Shown piece after piece: positions 1 through 7,893 of a DNA stretch of 64,000 bases. A program made the translations under genes and the position numbers. Below the pieces are notes generated by a model. That model made no database searches, was not told the origin of the DNA, and saw only the letters and a program-made list of their open reading frames with translations. Source of the stretch: Herbidospora cretacea (GTDB lineage: Bacteria; Actinomycetota; Actinomycetes; Streptosporangiales; Streptosporangiaceae); NCBI RefSeq assembly GCF_001570605.1, contig NZ_BBXG01000028.1:16566-80565 (forward strand), in the 5' to 3' direction. Positions within the stretch are counted from its first letter, which is position 1, and every line of letters starts with the position of its first letter.

Positions 1-99
1 TTCGTGGAGGCGGTACCTGCGGTGTCTTTCGATGGGCGGGGTGGTGTGCGGGAAGGGGCGGCTTTCGGGGCGCTGCGAGAGCGGTGCCTTGGGACGTGA
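1..99 (+). CDS. C-terminal end of a TadA/CpaF-type ATPase (partial)
   Basis: An open frame enters from the left edge and runs 32 codons to a TGA at 97-99. The tail (ending ALRERCLGT) is too short to identify alone. I assign it to a TadA/CpaF-type secretion ATPase because the following genes (two T2SSF membrane proteins, DUF4244, TadE-like proteins) are the usual downstream partners of that ATPase in actinobacterial tad loci. Such an ATPase would power Flp pilus assembly at the inner face of the membrane. The 111 bp before the next start show no gene. The identity is inference from context only. Confidence 0.45.
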   Translation, partial: FVEAVPAVSFDGRGGVREGAAFGALRERCLGT

Positions 100-210
100 C
101 GGCACGGGCTTGGGGCTTGGCTGTGCCTTGTTGGGCGGGCGTGCGTGGTCTGACGTGATGTGAGAGCGATGTCCCGGTGTTGTGGGCATCCGGGTTGATG
201 AGGGGCTCAA

Positions 211-927
211 ATGATCACTGGGCTGGTGGGGCTGTGTGTCGGGCTGGCCGTGTGGGTGGCGTGGGGGCCCTCGGTTCCGGTTGTGCGGTTGGCGCAGCTG
301 ACGCGGACTGTTGGCCCGGGGTTCTCGCTGCCCGAATTGGTGAAGGCTCGGCGGTCGCGTGCGGGGCTGGTTCGGGCCTGGCGGGGTGGAACGGTCGAGT
401 TGTGTCAGGCGGTCGTGGCGGAGTTGGCGGCTGGGCGTACGTCCGGTGAGGCGCTGTCTCGGGCGATCAAGTCCGTTGAGGGGCCGCCGGAGTTGGTGGA
501 GGCGCTCCGGCCGGTTGCCCGGGTTGCCCGCGATGGAGGGGATGTCGCGGCGGCGCTGGTGGATGCGGCGCCCGCATCCGGCGGTGAGGGGTTGCGGCGG
601 CTGGCTTCCTGCTGGGAGGTCGGGGTGAGTGTGGGGGGCGGGCTCGCGCCGCTTGTGGAACGGGTGGGTGGGGCTCTGCGGGACATGGAGAACCATCGGC
701 AGGAGATCTCGGCGCAGCTTGCCGGGCCCCGGGCCACTGCCCGGATGCTGGCGGGGCTGCCGGTGCTGGGGCTGCTGATGGCGGCCGGGCTGGGGATGCA
801 GCCACTGCCGTTCCTCTTCACGACGCTGCCCGGGATCGGGTGCCTGGTCGTGGGGTTGCTGCTCAATGTGACGGGGCTGCGGTGGACGGACCGGATGGTG
901 CGGAAAGCGGAGGACAGCGTGCGGTGA
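211..927 (+). CDS. tadB: TadB-like type II secretion F family membrane protein
   Basis: This 238-residue protein looks like an inner-membrane platform protein of a Tad/Flp pilus machine. An N-terminal hydrophobic segment (residues about 1-19) is followed by a cytoplasmic T2SSF-type helical domain with the characteristic stretch ASCWEVGVSVGGGLAPLVER (about 130-150). Two closing membrane segments follow near residues 183-200 and 207-225. The ATG at 211 follows GAGGGG at a suitable distance. It is the first of two T2SSF genes in tandem, which in actinobacterial tad loci correspond to TadB and TadC. In the family these proteins anchor the ATPase and help extract pilin from the membrane. The family call is firm; the exact pilus function is inferred. 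Confidence 0.85.
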   Translation: MITGLVGLCVGLAVWVAWGPSVPVVRLAQLTRTVGPGFSLPELVKARRSRAGLVRAWRGGTVELCQAVVAELAAGRTSGEALSRAIKSVEGPPELVEALRPVARVARDGGDVAAALVDAAPASGGEGLRRLASCWEVGVSVGGGLAPLVERVGGALRDMENHRQEISAQLAGPRATARMLAGLPVLGLLMAAGLGMQPLPFLFTTLPGIGCLVVGLLLNVTGLRWTDRMVRKAEDSVR

Positions 928-943
928 CCGCCGGGAGGCCGCC

Positions 944-1720
944 TTGCTTGCGGCGACCCGCGTACGGAGTCGGCTTCTGAGGGAGAGCGTGGTGGTTGGG
1001 GTTCTTTCCGGGCTGTGCGTGACGCTTGCCGTTGTGTGCTGGCCGGTTCGGCGTAGTGCGGCCGATCGGCTGCGGGCGGTTGTCGCGCCTCCTGCGCCTC
1101 GGGTCGCCGTGACGGAGAATCCGGTCGGGCGGATGGCCATGGTCGCGGGGCCGGTGCTTGTGCTGGTGGTTCTCGTGGTCGGTGGGGTGGCCGGCGTCGT
1201 GATGGGCGTGGTGCTGGCTGGGCTTGTCGTCGCCTACTTCAGGCGGAAGGAGCCTCCGGAGGATCGGCGCCGCAAGGAACTCGTCCGGGCTGATCTGCCG
1301 TTCGCCGCGGATCTCGTCGCCGAGTGTCTGCGGGCTGGTCAGCCGCTCGTGGGGGCTGTCGAGATCGTCGCGCGGGTGGTGGACGGCCCGTTGGGGGAGC
1401 GGTTGCGGTGGGCGGGTGGGCAGATGCGGCTGGGCGCCGATCCTGTCGAGGTGTGGCGTGGGCTCGCCGCCGAGGAGTCCTTGGCCTTGCTGGCCCGGGC
1501 GATCGCGCGGGCGGTCGAGTCGGGGGCGCCTGTCGCCGATGTGCTGACTCGGGTCGCCGAGGACGCCCGCCAGGCCGGCCGAGCCGCTTCTTCGGCGGCT
1601 GCGCGGCGGGTCGGGGTGCAGGCGGTGGCGCCGCTTGGGCTGTGTTTCCTGCCGGCGTTCTGCTTCCTCGGGATCATCCCGGTGGTCGCGGGTCTGGCCG
1701 CCCAGGTTCTTGCGCCCTGA
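944..1720 (+). CDS. tadC: TadC-like type II secretion F family membrane protein
   Basis: This 258-residue protein is the second T2SSF-family membrane protein of the tad cluster. I chose the TTG at 944 because GGGAGG lies just upstream (933-938) and little room is left after tadB. Valine codons GTG a few residues in are possible alternatives. Hydrophobic segments lie near residues 16-32 and 64-95. A T2SSF helical domain follows with ADLVAECLRAGQPLVGAVE (about 122-140), and a C-terminal membrane hairpin is rich in Phe and Leu. It starts 16 bp after tadB, so the two are very likely one operon. A 366 bp gap with DnaA boxes separates it from the pilin-like genes. Confidence 0.85.
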   Translation: MLAATRVRSRLLRESVVVGVLSGLCVTLAVVCWPVRRSAADRLRAVVAPPAPRVAVTENPVGRMAMVAGPVLVLVVLVVGGVAGVVMGVVLAGLVVAYFRRKEPPEDRRRKELVRADLPFAADLVAECLRAGQPLVGAVEIVARVVDGPLGERLRWAGGQMRLGADPVEVWRGLAAEESLALLARAIARAVESGAPVADVLTRVAEDARQAGRAASSAAARRVGVQAVAPLGLCFLPAFCFLGIIPVVAGLAAQVLAP

Positions 1721-2086
1721 CATGGCATGGCAGCACGTGTTCTAGTCACGCACCGGCAACACCAGAGCCGACTCTGGCTCTCGGATGGCGTGGCGCGGAT
1801 CGGGCCTGCCATGATCTCCGCGCGAGATGTCGGAGGCGTGTTCGTGCTCGCGTCGGCATGTTCCCCAGTTCTGCACAGCCTGTGGACAGAAGTTGTCCAC
1901 AGGTGTGGATAACGCGATGCCTCTATGCGGGCTGTCGCTTTGAAACCCCCGTACAGCATGGGCTTTTGGGTTATCCACAGGCCATCGGTTATCCACAGCT
2001 AGGGCTCGGGGGCGGTGGAAAGGTCGTCCGGGTCGGCAGGGTGGCTGTGCCGGGGCGGAGGGTCCGGTCCGGTGACAGGAGGACGC
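1721..2086. other. Intergenic gap holding a DnaA-box cluster
   Basis: No convincing gene is seen in these 366 bp between tadC and the DUF4244 gene. The left half, to about 1870, has no recognisable signal. The right half contains five DnaA-box-like 9-mers (listed separately). The last 30 bp carry the AGGAGG ribosome binding site (2077-2082) of the next gene. Confidence 0.7.
1881..1997. promoter_or_regulatory. Cluster of five DnaA-box-like sites
   Basis: Read directly: TGTGGACAG at 1881-1889 (reverse of CTGTCCACA), TTGTCCACA at 1893-1901, TGTGGATAA at 1904-1912 (reverse of TTATCCACA), and TTATCCACA at 1971-1979 and 1989-1997. Three copies are the exact E. coli consensus TTATCCACA, and one is the exact TTGTCCACA form preferred by Streptomyces. 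The first two form a perfect 8 bp inverted repeat with a 5 bp spacer. There is no dnaA or dnaN gene here, so this is probably not oriC. A DnaA-titrating or regulatory site is the better guess. Confidence 0.75.
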
Positions 2087-2419
2087 GTGAACGTCAAGAC
2101 CAAAGGCATCTCGTGGACCAGGGCCGCCGCCTCCCTGACCGCCCCCGACACCATGGCAGTCCCGGACGATGCCACCGCCGACGCCAAGCGGGCTCGGGCC
2201 TCCGCCCGGTTGCGGGAGGCGGCCGCCCGGGCGGCTCGGGTGCTGGGCGAGCGGAACGGCGCCCTGCGGCCGGACGCCGGGATGTCGACCGCCGAATACG
2301 CCGTCGGCACGATCGCCGCCTGTGGCTTCGCCGGGCTGCTGTTCAAGGTGGTGACGTCGCCCGATGTTCAGCAGATGCTCGTCTCGCTCGTGCAGAAGGC
2401 GCTGGCGCTGGCCGGATGA
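2087..2419 (+). CDS. DUF4244 Flp-pilin-like protein
   Basis: A 110-residue protein begins at GTG 2087 after a perfect AGGAGG (2077-2082). An upstream in-frame extension to 2015 lacks a comparable ribosome binding site. The N-terminal two thirds are Ala/Arg-rich. The C-terminal 45 residues start with GMSTAEYAVGTIAACGFAG, a short motif followed by one hydrophobic helix ending at the C-terminus. This is the DUF4244 signature, which resembles a Flp-type prepilin with its G-x-S/T-x-x-E-Y processing region. It probably supplies the major pilin of the Tad machine encoded upstream. Its stop overlaps the next start (ATGA at 2416-2419). Confidence 0.85.
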   Translation: MNVKTKGISWTRAAASLTAPDTMAVPDDATADAKRARASARLREAAARAARVLGERNGALRPDAGMSTAEYAVGTIAACGFAGLLFKVVTSPDVQQMLVSLVQKALALAG

Positions 2420-2772
2420 TCCGGCGTGACCGTGGATCGGTCACGGCCGAGACGGCCGCGGCGCTGCCCGCGCTGGTGGTCGTTCTCGGGGCGGCCCTGT
2501 GGGCGGTGGCCGTGGTGGGAGCGCGGCTGGAGTGCGTCGACGCCGCTCGGGCCGGTGCGCGTGCGGCGGCGCGGGGAGACGCGGTTCCGGCCGTACGGGA
2601 AGGGGCTCTGGCGGTGGCGCCGGCCGGCGCTTCGGTCGACGTGACGGTGGGTGCGTCGCTCACGGAGGTGACGGTGCGGGCGCATGTTCGTCCGTCGTGG
2701 GCGGTGATGCTTCCCGGCGTGACGGTGTCCGCGTCGGCGACCTCGGCGACGGAGAAGGGCGTTCTGCCCTGA
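2416..2772 (+). CDS. TadE-family minor pilin-like protein
   Basis: A 118-residue protein starts at ATG 2416, overlapping the DUF4244 stop by 4 bp, so the two are probably translationally coupled. It opens with RRDRGSVTAETAAALPAL, a positively charged leader and a TadE-type motif (G-S-V-T-A-E), followed by a single hydrophobic helix to about residue 32. The rest is a small extracytoplasmic domain predicted to be rich in beta strands. TadE-like pseudopilins are processed minor components of Tad pili. Position and motif agree well; I cannot say whether a pilus is actually built by this organism. Confidence 0.85.
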   Translation: MIRRDRGSVTAETAAALPALVVVLGAALWAVAVVGARLECVDAARAGARAAARGDAVPAVREGALAVAPAGASVDVTVGASLTEVTVRAHVRPSWAVMLPGVTVSASATSATEKGVLP

Positions 2773-2803
2773 CATTGATCGTGGTGAGAGCGGGAGTCAG
2801 GCA

Positions 2804-3193
2804 GTGGATGCGTGTGAGGGTCGAAGTGTCCGGGTGAGACGTGATCGGGGGTCGGCGACCGTGTGGGTCGTCGCGGCCATGGCCTTGGTGTGGGGGCTGG
2901 CTTATGTGTTCGTCCAGGTCGGAATGGCGAGAGTGGCCGTCCACGCGGCCCGTACCGCCGCCGACCTGGGCGCCCTGGCCGCGGCCGAGCTGGCCGTCGC
3001 GGCTCCGGGCGAGGCTTGTGAACAGGCGGCGGAAGTGGTCGCCGCCAACGACGCGCGGCTCACGTCGTGCGAGATCAAGGACGGGGTGTCCGAGGTGACC
3101 GCTTCGGTGGAGTTGCGGTTTCCGGGGCTGAGGCAACGCGAGGCCTCAGCGCAGGCCCGGGCGGGGCCGGTGTATCTGAACGCCGAGCGCTGA
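2804..3193 (+). CDS. Rv3654c-type TadE-like protein
   Basis: A 129-residue protein is given from GTG 2804; a GTG at 2834 just before RRDRGSATVW is an equally good start. After the basic stretch comes GSATVWVVAAMALVWGLAY, a single membrane helix of the same design as the preceding TadE protein. A region with HAARTAADLGALAAAELAV follows, typical of the helicase/secretion neighbourhood TadE-like family (Rv3654c in M. tuberculosis). Two cysteines near residues 73 and 88 could pair outside the cell. It is the last gene of the tad cluster before the repeat region. Confidence 0.8.
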   Translation: MDACEGRSVRVRRDRGSATVWVVAAMALVWGLAYVFVQVGMARVAVHAARTAADLGALAAAELAVAAPGEACEQAAEVVAANDARLTSCEIKDGVSEVTASVELRFPGLRQREASAQARAGPVYLNAER

Positions 3194-3227
3194 GGCCACC
3201 GGCTGCGGGCCAGGGCGTGTGGATGCG

Positions 3228-3489
3228 ACAGCACTACGACGCCCTGCCATGGGTCTCCAGAACTTCCACCCAGGTGCCTCTCAACGCTTCCGGCCGGGTT
3301 CGCCTGGTCCAGGTGGCGGATGCCGCGCAGCATGGCAGGGCAGTCGTAGTGCTGTCCGGCCGGGTTCGGCCTGGACCAGGTGGCGGATGCCGCGCAGCAT
3401 GGCAGGGCAGTCGTAGTGCTATCTGACCGGGTTCGCCTGGTCCAGGTGGCGGATGGCGCGCAGCATGGCAGGGCGTCGTGGTGCTGTCC
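3228..3489. repeat. Three 66 bp tandem repeats with an inverted partial copy
   Basis: Direct copies lie at about 3292-3357, 3358-3424 and 3425-3489. The anchor CATGGCAGGG recurs at 3331, 3398 and 3464, giving periods of 67 and 66 bp. Copies differ by a few substitutions and single-base indels. A partial copy in reverse orientation sits at 3228-3251 and pairs with the right half of the third copy over 24 bases with one mismatch. Read on the minus strand the unit is 22 codons without a stop (GQHYDCPAMLRGIRHLDQA...), but indels between copies break the frame. No spacer lies between copies. Confidence 0.85.
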
Positions 3490-3497
3490 GGCCGCTA

Positions 3498-3513
3498 TTC
3501 CGGACGTCCGGAA
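3498..3513. repeat. 16 bp perfect palindrome
   Basis: TTCCGGACGTCCGGAA reads the same on both strands and lies 9 bp after the last 66 bp repeat. It could be a binding site for a dimeric protein or an incidental high-GC palindrome. No adjacent gene start supports a regulatory role. Confidence 0.5.
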
Positions 3514-4616
3514 ACCGGCTTCCTGCAAGCGCAAGACCCAGCGACTTCGTCGAACCGCCTGAGCTCCACCAAACCCTCGGCCGGAACGGCGACCGCCTCT
3601 CCATAAGTGCGGGCACCATCCCGTGGGGCCGGGTGACCTACTTTTGGCCTCGTCGCTCTGGGCCGGATCATCCGGCCGGGATGATCGACGCTGCGGATGC
3701 CTTTCCCGCCTTCAAGGCTGCCTGCGTCGCGACTCAGGCAGTTCGGCCGACACTGTCGACCTCATCCCGTCCGGGGACATCGCTCATCGGGCTCTCATCA
3801 ACGACCGCATCGCGCCCAGCTCTATGCCCTGCACCGCTTTCACTTCGCCGAGGACGCCAACATCCAGCCCTAGCTGGGAAGGAAGGCGTCACAGGTGGTC
3901 GGCGTCCTGGACCGGCTCGAAGAGGAGCGCCATGGGACAGACAGGGTCATCGGGCGCTTCGCCAGCTCGTGTTTTGCACCCACTCCATGAGCTTCCAGAC
4001 GCCAATCCGAATCTGGTGGAGGGGGAGAGATCGTCTCGCTGACCTGGGTGCACATGCGCCATCCGTTGAAGGGAGTCGGGCGAAGAAGGTCACCAAGAGC
4101 CACCGCCGAGGCCTTCCCTTCGTCGCCGCTTGGGCCCTCGACGCCGCCACCTCGAACAGCACGACCGCACCCATAGAACCGCCCGTAGAACCGCCCAGTG
4201 GCAAGCCGTTCTCCAACGCCTGAGCTGGCGTCATACCTACGAGCGCCAAGCCCCTTCGTTTTTTGGCTGGCCGAAATGGTCAAGGAGTGCAGCCCAACTG
4301 CCCCATTTGAGATCGGCATCGTGCGACACCGCTGAGCCTTGTACATGACATCCGGATGGCATCAGTGGCGAGCAGCCATGACATCCCAACCACCGGAATC
4401 AGCCAGACAGGAGTCCTTGTTCCGTGGCCGGAATCGCGCCGCCCCCGTTTCGAGGTCGACCTCCACGAGATCGCCTTGGCCAGGCGTGCCCGGCGACCCC
4501 GGGGTCGGGCTAGAAGACTCGGCCGATCGGAGCTCGTCCAGCTCGGTCTGCCTTGAGGCTGGGCCTCGTCCCCTGTCCGAAGGGCCGGTAGACGCCTCGC
4601 CCAGCGCTTCAGGTCA

Positions 4617-6926
4617 CTAGTTCAGCAGGACGTCAAGAAGCTCCAGCGCCCCCCGCTTGCTCAAGGGTTCGTTGCCGTTGCCGCACTTCGGGGACTGGAT
4701 GCAGCTCGGGCACCCGTGCCCGCACTCGCACGACGCGATCGCGTCCCGCGTCGCCGTCAGCCATGCCACCGCGTTTCCGAAGCCACGCTCGGCGAACCCC
4801 GCCCCGCCCGCGTGCCCGTCGTACACGAAGACCGTCAGTCGCCCCGTGTCGGGATGCAGTTCCGTCGACACCCCGCCGATGTCCCAGCGGTCGCAGGTCG
4901 CGAACAGCGGCAGCAGGCCGATGGACGCGTGCTCGGCCGCGTGGGCGGCCCCGCCCAGGTCGCCGATGCCGGCGGGCAGGGACTCCGGAGGCAGCGTCCA
5001 CCACACGGCTTTGGTGCGGAGGCTGCGCGGCGGCAGGTCGAGGGGTTCGTCGCCGAGCATCTCGCCGGTCGACATCCGCCGTTTCAGGTAGGAGACCACC
5101 TGGCGGGTCACCTCGACCGAACCGAAGTGGAGTTCTCCGGGGCCGAGCGCATGAGAGCGGAGCGACTCGATGACGGCGATGTCGGTGACGTCGCGGGCGA
5201 AGGTCGAGTAGTCGGGGGTTCCGGCGGTGACGAGGGCCACGCCCATCTCCAGGTCGAGTTCGTCGACGACGAACGTCTGGCCCTGGTGGAGGTGGACGGC
5301 GCCGGTGTGCACCGACGTGTGGGAGGAGGCCTCGTCGCAGGTGCCGAGCAGGCGGCCGGTCTCGTTCTCGACGATCTGGACCGGGGAGCCGCCGGAGCCG
5401 CGGATGTCGGCCAGGTCGGCTGCCCGGTCGCGGCTGGTCCAGAACCAGCCGGTCGGGCGGCGTCGCAGGAGGCCGTCGGCCACCAGTTCGTCCAGGACCG
5501 ACAGGGCCGCCGGGCCGAAGATCTCCAGGTCGGCCTCTGTCAGGGGGACCTCGGAGGCGGCGGCGCACAGGTGGGGGGCGAGCACGTAGGGGTTGTCGGG
5601 ATCGAGGACGGTCGCCTCGACGGGGCGGCCGAAGAGGGCCTCGGGGTGGTGGACGACGTAGGTGTCGAGGGGGTCGTCGCGGGCGATCAGCACGGCCAGG
5701 GCGTCCTGGCCGTCGCGGCCCGCGCGGCCGGCCTGCTGCCAGAGGGACGCCCGGGTGCCGGGCCAGCCGGCGATCAGGACCGCGTCGAGGCCGGACACGT
5801 CGACGCCGAGTTCCAGGGCGTTGGTCGTGGCGACGCCGAGCAGGTCGCCCGACCTCAGGGCCTTCTCCAGCAGGCGGCGGTCTTCGGCCAGGTAGCCCGC
5901 CCGGTAGGCCGCGATCTTGTCGCCGTGGGGCACGCCGGCGTCGTCGAGGTGGCCCCGCGCGGTCAGGGCCACGCTCTCGGCCGCCCGGCGTGACCGGACG
6001 AACGCCAGGGTCCGCACCTCGTCGATCACGAGGTCGGCCAGCAGGTCGGCGACCTCGGCCGTGGCGGCGCGGCGAATTGGAGCTCCACCTTCACCGCGCA
6101 GATCGGTCAGGGGCGGCTCCCACAGGGCGATCGTCGTCCGGCCTCTCGGGGAGGCGTCCCGCGTCACCTCGGCCATCTGGAGGCCCGTCAGGCGCATGCC
6201 CGTCGTCGCCGGGTCGCTCGCCGTGGCCGAGGCCAGGAAGAACACCGGCGAGGAGCCGTATTTGGCGGACACCCGGCGGAGCCGGCGCAGGATCTGGGCC
6301 ACATGGGAGCCGAAGACGCCCCGGTAGCCGTGGCACTCGTCGACGACCACCAGGCGCAGGCGGCGCCAGAACGACGTCCAGGCCGAGTGTCTGGGCAGCA
6401 TCGAGCGGTGCAGCATGTCGGGGTTGGTGAGCACGTAGTTGGCGTTGCGCCGGATCCAGGCCCGTTCCTCGTGGGGCGTGTCGCCGTCGAAGGTGGCCGC
6501 CCGGACGCCGTCGAGGCCCAGATTCGCCACCGAGCGGAGCTGGTCGGCGGCCAGCGCCTTGGTCGGCGTGAGGTAGAGCACCGTGCCGCCGGAGAGGACC
6601 TCCGTGAGGGCCGGCACCAGATAGGCCAGCGATTTCCCCGACGCGGTGCCTGTGGCGATGATCACGTTTTGGCCACGCCTGACCAGGTCGGCCGCCTCTG
6701 ACTGGTGACTCCACAACCCCTGTATCCCGTGTCCCTCCAAACCCTCCCTCACCAGGTCGGGAACCCAGGAAGGCCAGTGGGCTTGACCTGCCTGACGTGC
6801 CGGAACATGCTCCACATGGGTGACCCGCCCGTGGCGGCCCGGGACCGTGACGAGACGGTCGAGAAGAGGGCCGCCTCGGTTTGGCGTACGCTCTCGGGGA
6901 AGAGCTGGGGATGTCGGCGAAGTCAT
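4617..6926 (-). CDS. MrfA/Hrq1-like DEAD/DEAH superfamily 2 helicase with DUF1998-type zinc tail
   Basis: A 769-residue ATP-dependent helicase. I placed the start at the ATG at 6926 (MTSPTSPALP); a GTG 20 codons upstream at 6986 is possible and neither has a strong ribosome binding site. Walker A (ATGTASGKS) is at residues 91-99, the DECH box at 196-199, and a SAT motif follows. The second RecA domain has ELGVDVSGLDAVLIAGWPG and QQAGRAGRDGQ. The last 40 residues hold a cysteine cluster (CECGHGCPSCIQSPKCGNG) like that of B. subtilis MrfA and yeast Hrq1, which act in repair of crosslinked or damaged DNA. It points toward the tad genes, a conserved actinobacterial adjacency. Confidence 0.9.
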   Translation of the reverse strand: MTSPTSPALPRERTPNRGGPLLDRLVTVPGRHGRVTHVEHVPARQAGQAHWPSWVPDLVREGLEGHGIQGLWSHQSEAADLVRRGQNVIIATGTASGKSLAYLVPALTEVLSGGTVLYLTPTKALAADQLRSVANLGLDGVRAATFDGDTPHEERAWIRRNANYVLTNPDMLHRSMLPRHSAWTSFWRRLRLVVVDECHGYRGVFGSHVAQILRRLRRVSAKYGSSPVFFLASATASDPATTGMRLTGLQMAEVTRDASPRGRTTIALWEPPLTDLRGEGGAPIRRAATAEVADLLADLVIDEVRTLAFVRSRRAAESVALTARGHLDDAGVPHGDKIAAYRAGYLAEDRRLLEKALRSGDLLGVATTNALELGVDVSGLDAVLIAGWPGTRASLWQQAGRAGRDGQDALAVLIARDDPLDTYVVHHPEALFGRPVEATVLDPDNPYVLAPHLCAAASEVPLTEADLEIFGPAALSVLDELVADGLLRRRPTGWFWTSRDRAADLADIRGSGGSPVQIVENETGRLLGTCDEASSHTSVHTGAVHLHQGQTFVVDELDLEMGVALVTAGTPDYSTFARDVTDIAVIESLRSHALGPGELHFGSVEVTRQVVSYLKRRMSTGEMLGDEPLDLPPRSLRTKAVWWTLPPESLPAGIGDLGGAAHAAEHASIGLLPLFATCDRWDIGGVSTELHPDTGRLTVFVYDGHAGGAGFAERGFGNAVAWLTATRDAIASCECGHGCPSCIQSPKCGNGNEPLSKRGALELLDVLLN

Positions 6927-7084
6927 GGGTTTCCATCCTGGCATCTCGGGGGAGAGTCGCCCGGAGTCGTGATTTCGTATAGACACAGGGGCGTGGCGTG
7001 GTTGAATGCCGCGCGTCGGGGTCGTGCTTCTTCAGGATGCACGATCCGCATCGGAACCTACGCAGGCAAGGCGCTGGAGGATCT

Positions 7085-7435
7085 GTGGATCTGAAGTTGG
7101 ACCACCGTACCGAGGACCGACTCACCATCGTCGAGGTTGAGGGTGAGATCGACGTCTACACCGCGCCCAGATTGCGTGAGCTGCTCATCGATTTGGTGAA
7201 CAAGGGGAACTTCCACCTTCTCGTCAACATGGAGAAGGTCGACTTCCTCGACTCGACCGGCCTTGGTGTGCTGGTCGGCGGGCTCAAGCGGGTGCGGGCG
7301 CACGATGGCTCCCTGGAACTCGTCTGCACTCAGGAGCGGATTCTGAAGATCTTCCGGATCACCGGACTGACCAAGGTCTTCGGGATCTACGCCTCGGTGG
7401 AGGAGGCCAAGGAAGCCCACGGCCGAGACAAGTAG
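7085..7435 (+). CDS. bldG: BldG-type anti-sigma factor antagonist (STAS domain)
   Basis: A 116-residue single STAS-domain protein. GTG 7085 is chosen because GGAGG (7076-7080) precedes it and the product then starts VDLKLDHRT, aligning with Streptomyces BldG. The motif [14 protein letters not shown] places the phosphorylatable serine at residue 57, as in BldG, and [10 protein letters not shown]-like and [15 protein letters not shown] segments are well kept. In Streptomyces BldG controls aerial development and stress responses by binding an anti-sigma kinase. Here, too, the next gene, 2 bp on, encodes an ATP-binding anti-sigma-like protein. The pair is almost certainly co-transcribed. Confidence 0.93.
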   Translation: MDLKLDHRTEDRLTIVEVEGEIDVYTAPRLRELLIDLVNKGNFHLLVNMEKVDFLDSTGLGVLVGGLKRVRAHDGSLELVCTQERILKIFRITGLTKVFGIYASVEEAKEAHGRDK

Positions 7436-7437
7436 TC

Positions 7438-7893
7438 ATGGCCACCGTCGAGCTGACATTCAGCGCGCTCCCGGCCCACGTGCGGACCGCTCGGTTGGTC
7501 GCGACGGCCATCGCCCGCCGCACGGGCGTCGCCGAGGCGCTGCTGGACGAGGTGCGGCTCGCCGTCGGAGAGGCGTGCTCCCGGGCCGTGGAGGCACACC
7601 GTCTCCACTGCCCGGGGGAGCCGATCCGGATCGAGCTCAAAGACGACTCGGGGCGGTTCGAGGTCACGGTGACCGACGCCGCCCCCAGTGACGATCTGAA
7701 AGCCGTCGACTCATCCGACGGCTATCGGCTCGTCGACGCGATGCTCGGGATAGTGCCTGAGATGCCCGGCCTCGGGATCGCGGTGATCGCGGGCCTGGCC
7801 GATGACGTCGAGGTCTCACCCGGTCCGACCGGTGTGAAGATCCGAATGAGCTGGCCGGCCGCCCCGACTCCCAACGGGCTGGCCGCGGTCTGA
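7438..7893 (+). CDS. ATP-binding anti-sigma factor-like protein (HATPase_c)
   Basis: A 151-residue protein with a GHKL/HATPase-type fold, equivalent by position and sequence to the gene directly downstream of bldG in Streptomyces. The segment EVRLAVGEACSRAVEAH (residues about 41-57) corresponds to the N-box. The usual Mg-binding Asn (EACxNA) is replaced by Arg, so ATP binding or kinase activity may be altered. A later DGYRLVDAM...GLGIAVIAGLADDVE region corresponds to the G-box area. It should bind unphosphorylated BldG and release or hold a sigma factor. No sigma factor gene is nearby. A hairpin with a T-run follows the stop. Confidence 0.85.
   Translation: MATVELTFSALPAHVRTARLVATAIARRTGVAEALLDEVRLAVGEACSRAVEAHRLHCPGEPIRIELKDDSGRFEVTVTDAAPSDDLKAVDSSDGYRLVDAMLGIVPEMPGLGIAVIAGLADDVEVSPGPTGVKIRMSWPAAPTPNGLAAV

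Larger units (their letters stand above)
3194..4616. other. Gene-poor region with repeats and probable gene remnants
   Basis: This 1.4 kb lies between the tad operon and the convergent helicase gene. Its left part holds an inverted partial copy and three tandem copies of a 66 bp unit (3228-3489) and a 16 bp perfect palindrome (3498-3513). A second perfect hairpin, GGCCGGA-tca-TCCGGCC, is at 3661-3677. From about 3600 to 4616 all frames are short and shift. Some stretches look formerly coding, for example HRALINDRIA near 3785 in one frame and QLYALHRFHFAEDANIQP near 3815 in another. I recognise no family, and no strong ribosome binding site precedes any frame. Confidence 0.6.

Noticed and set aside
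1881-1997. Chromosomal origin oriC
   Set aside because: DnaA boxes are present, but dnaA, dnaN, rpmH or parAB are absent and the gap is short.
3292-3489. Possible CRISPR array
   Set aside because: The 66 bp units abut without spacers, only three copies exist, and no cas gene is present.
4716-5993. Long plus-strand frame opposite the helicase
   Set aside because: Antisense shadow of a gene with intact helicase motifs; the composition is Gly/Val/Arg-rich without any domain.
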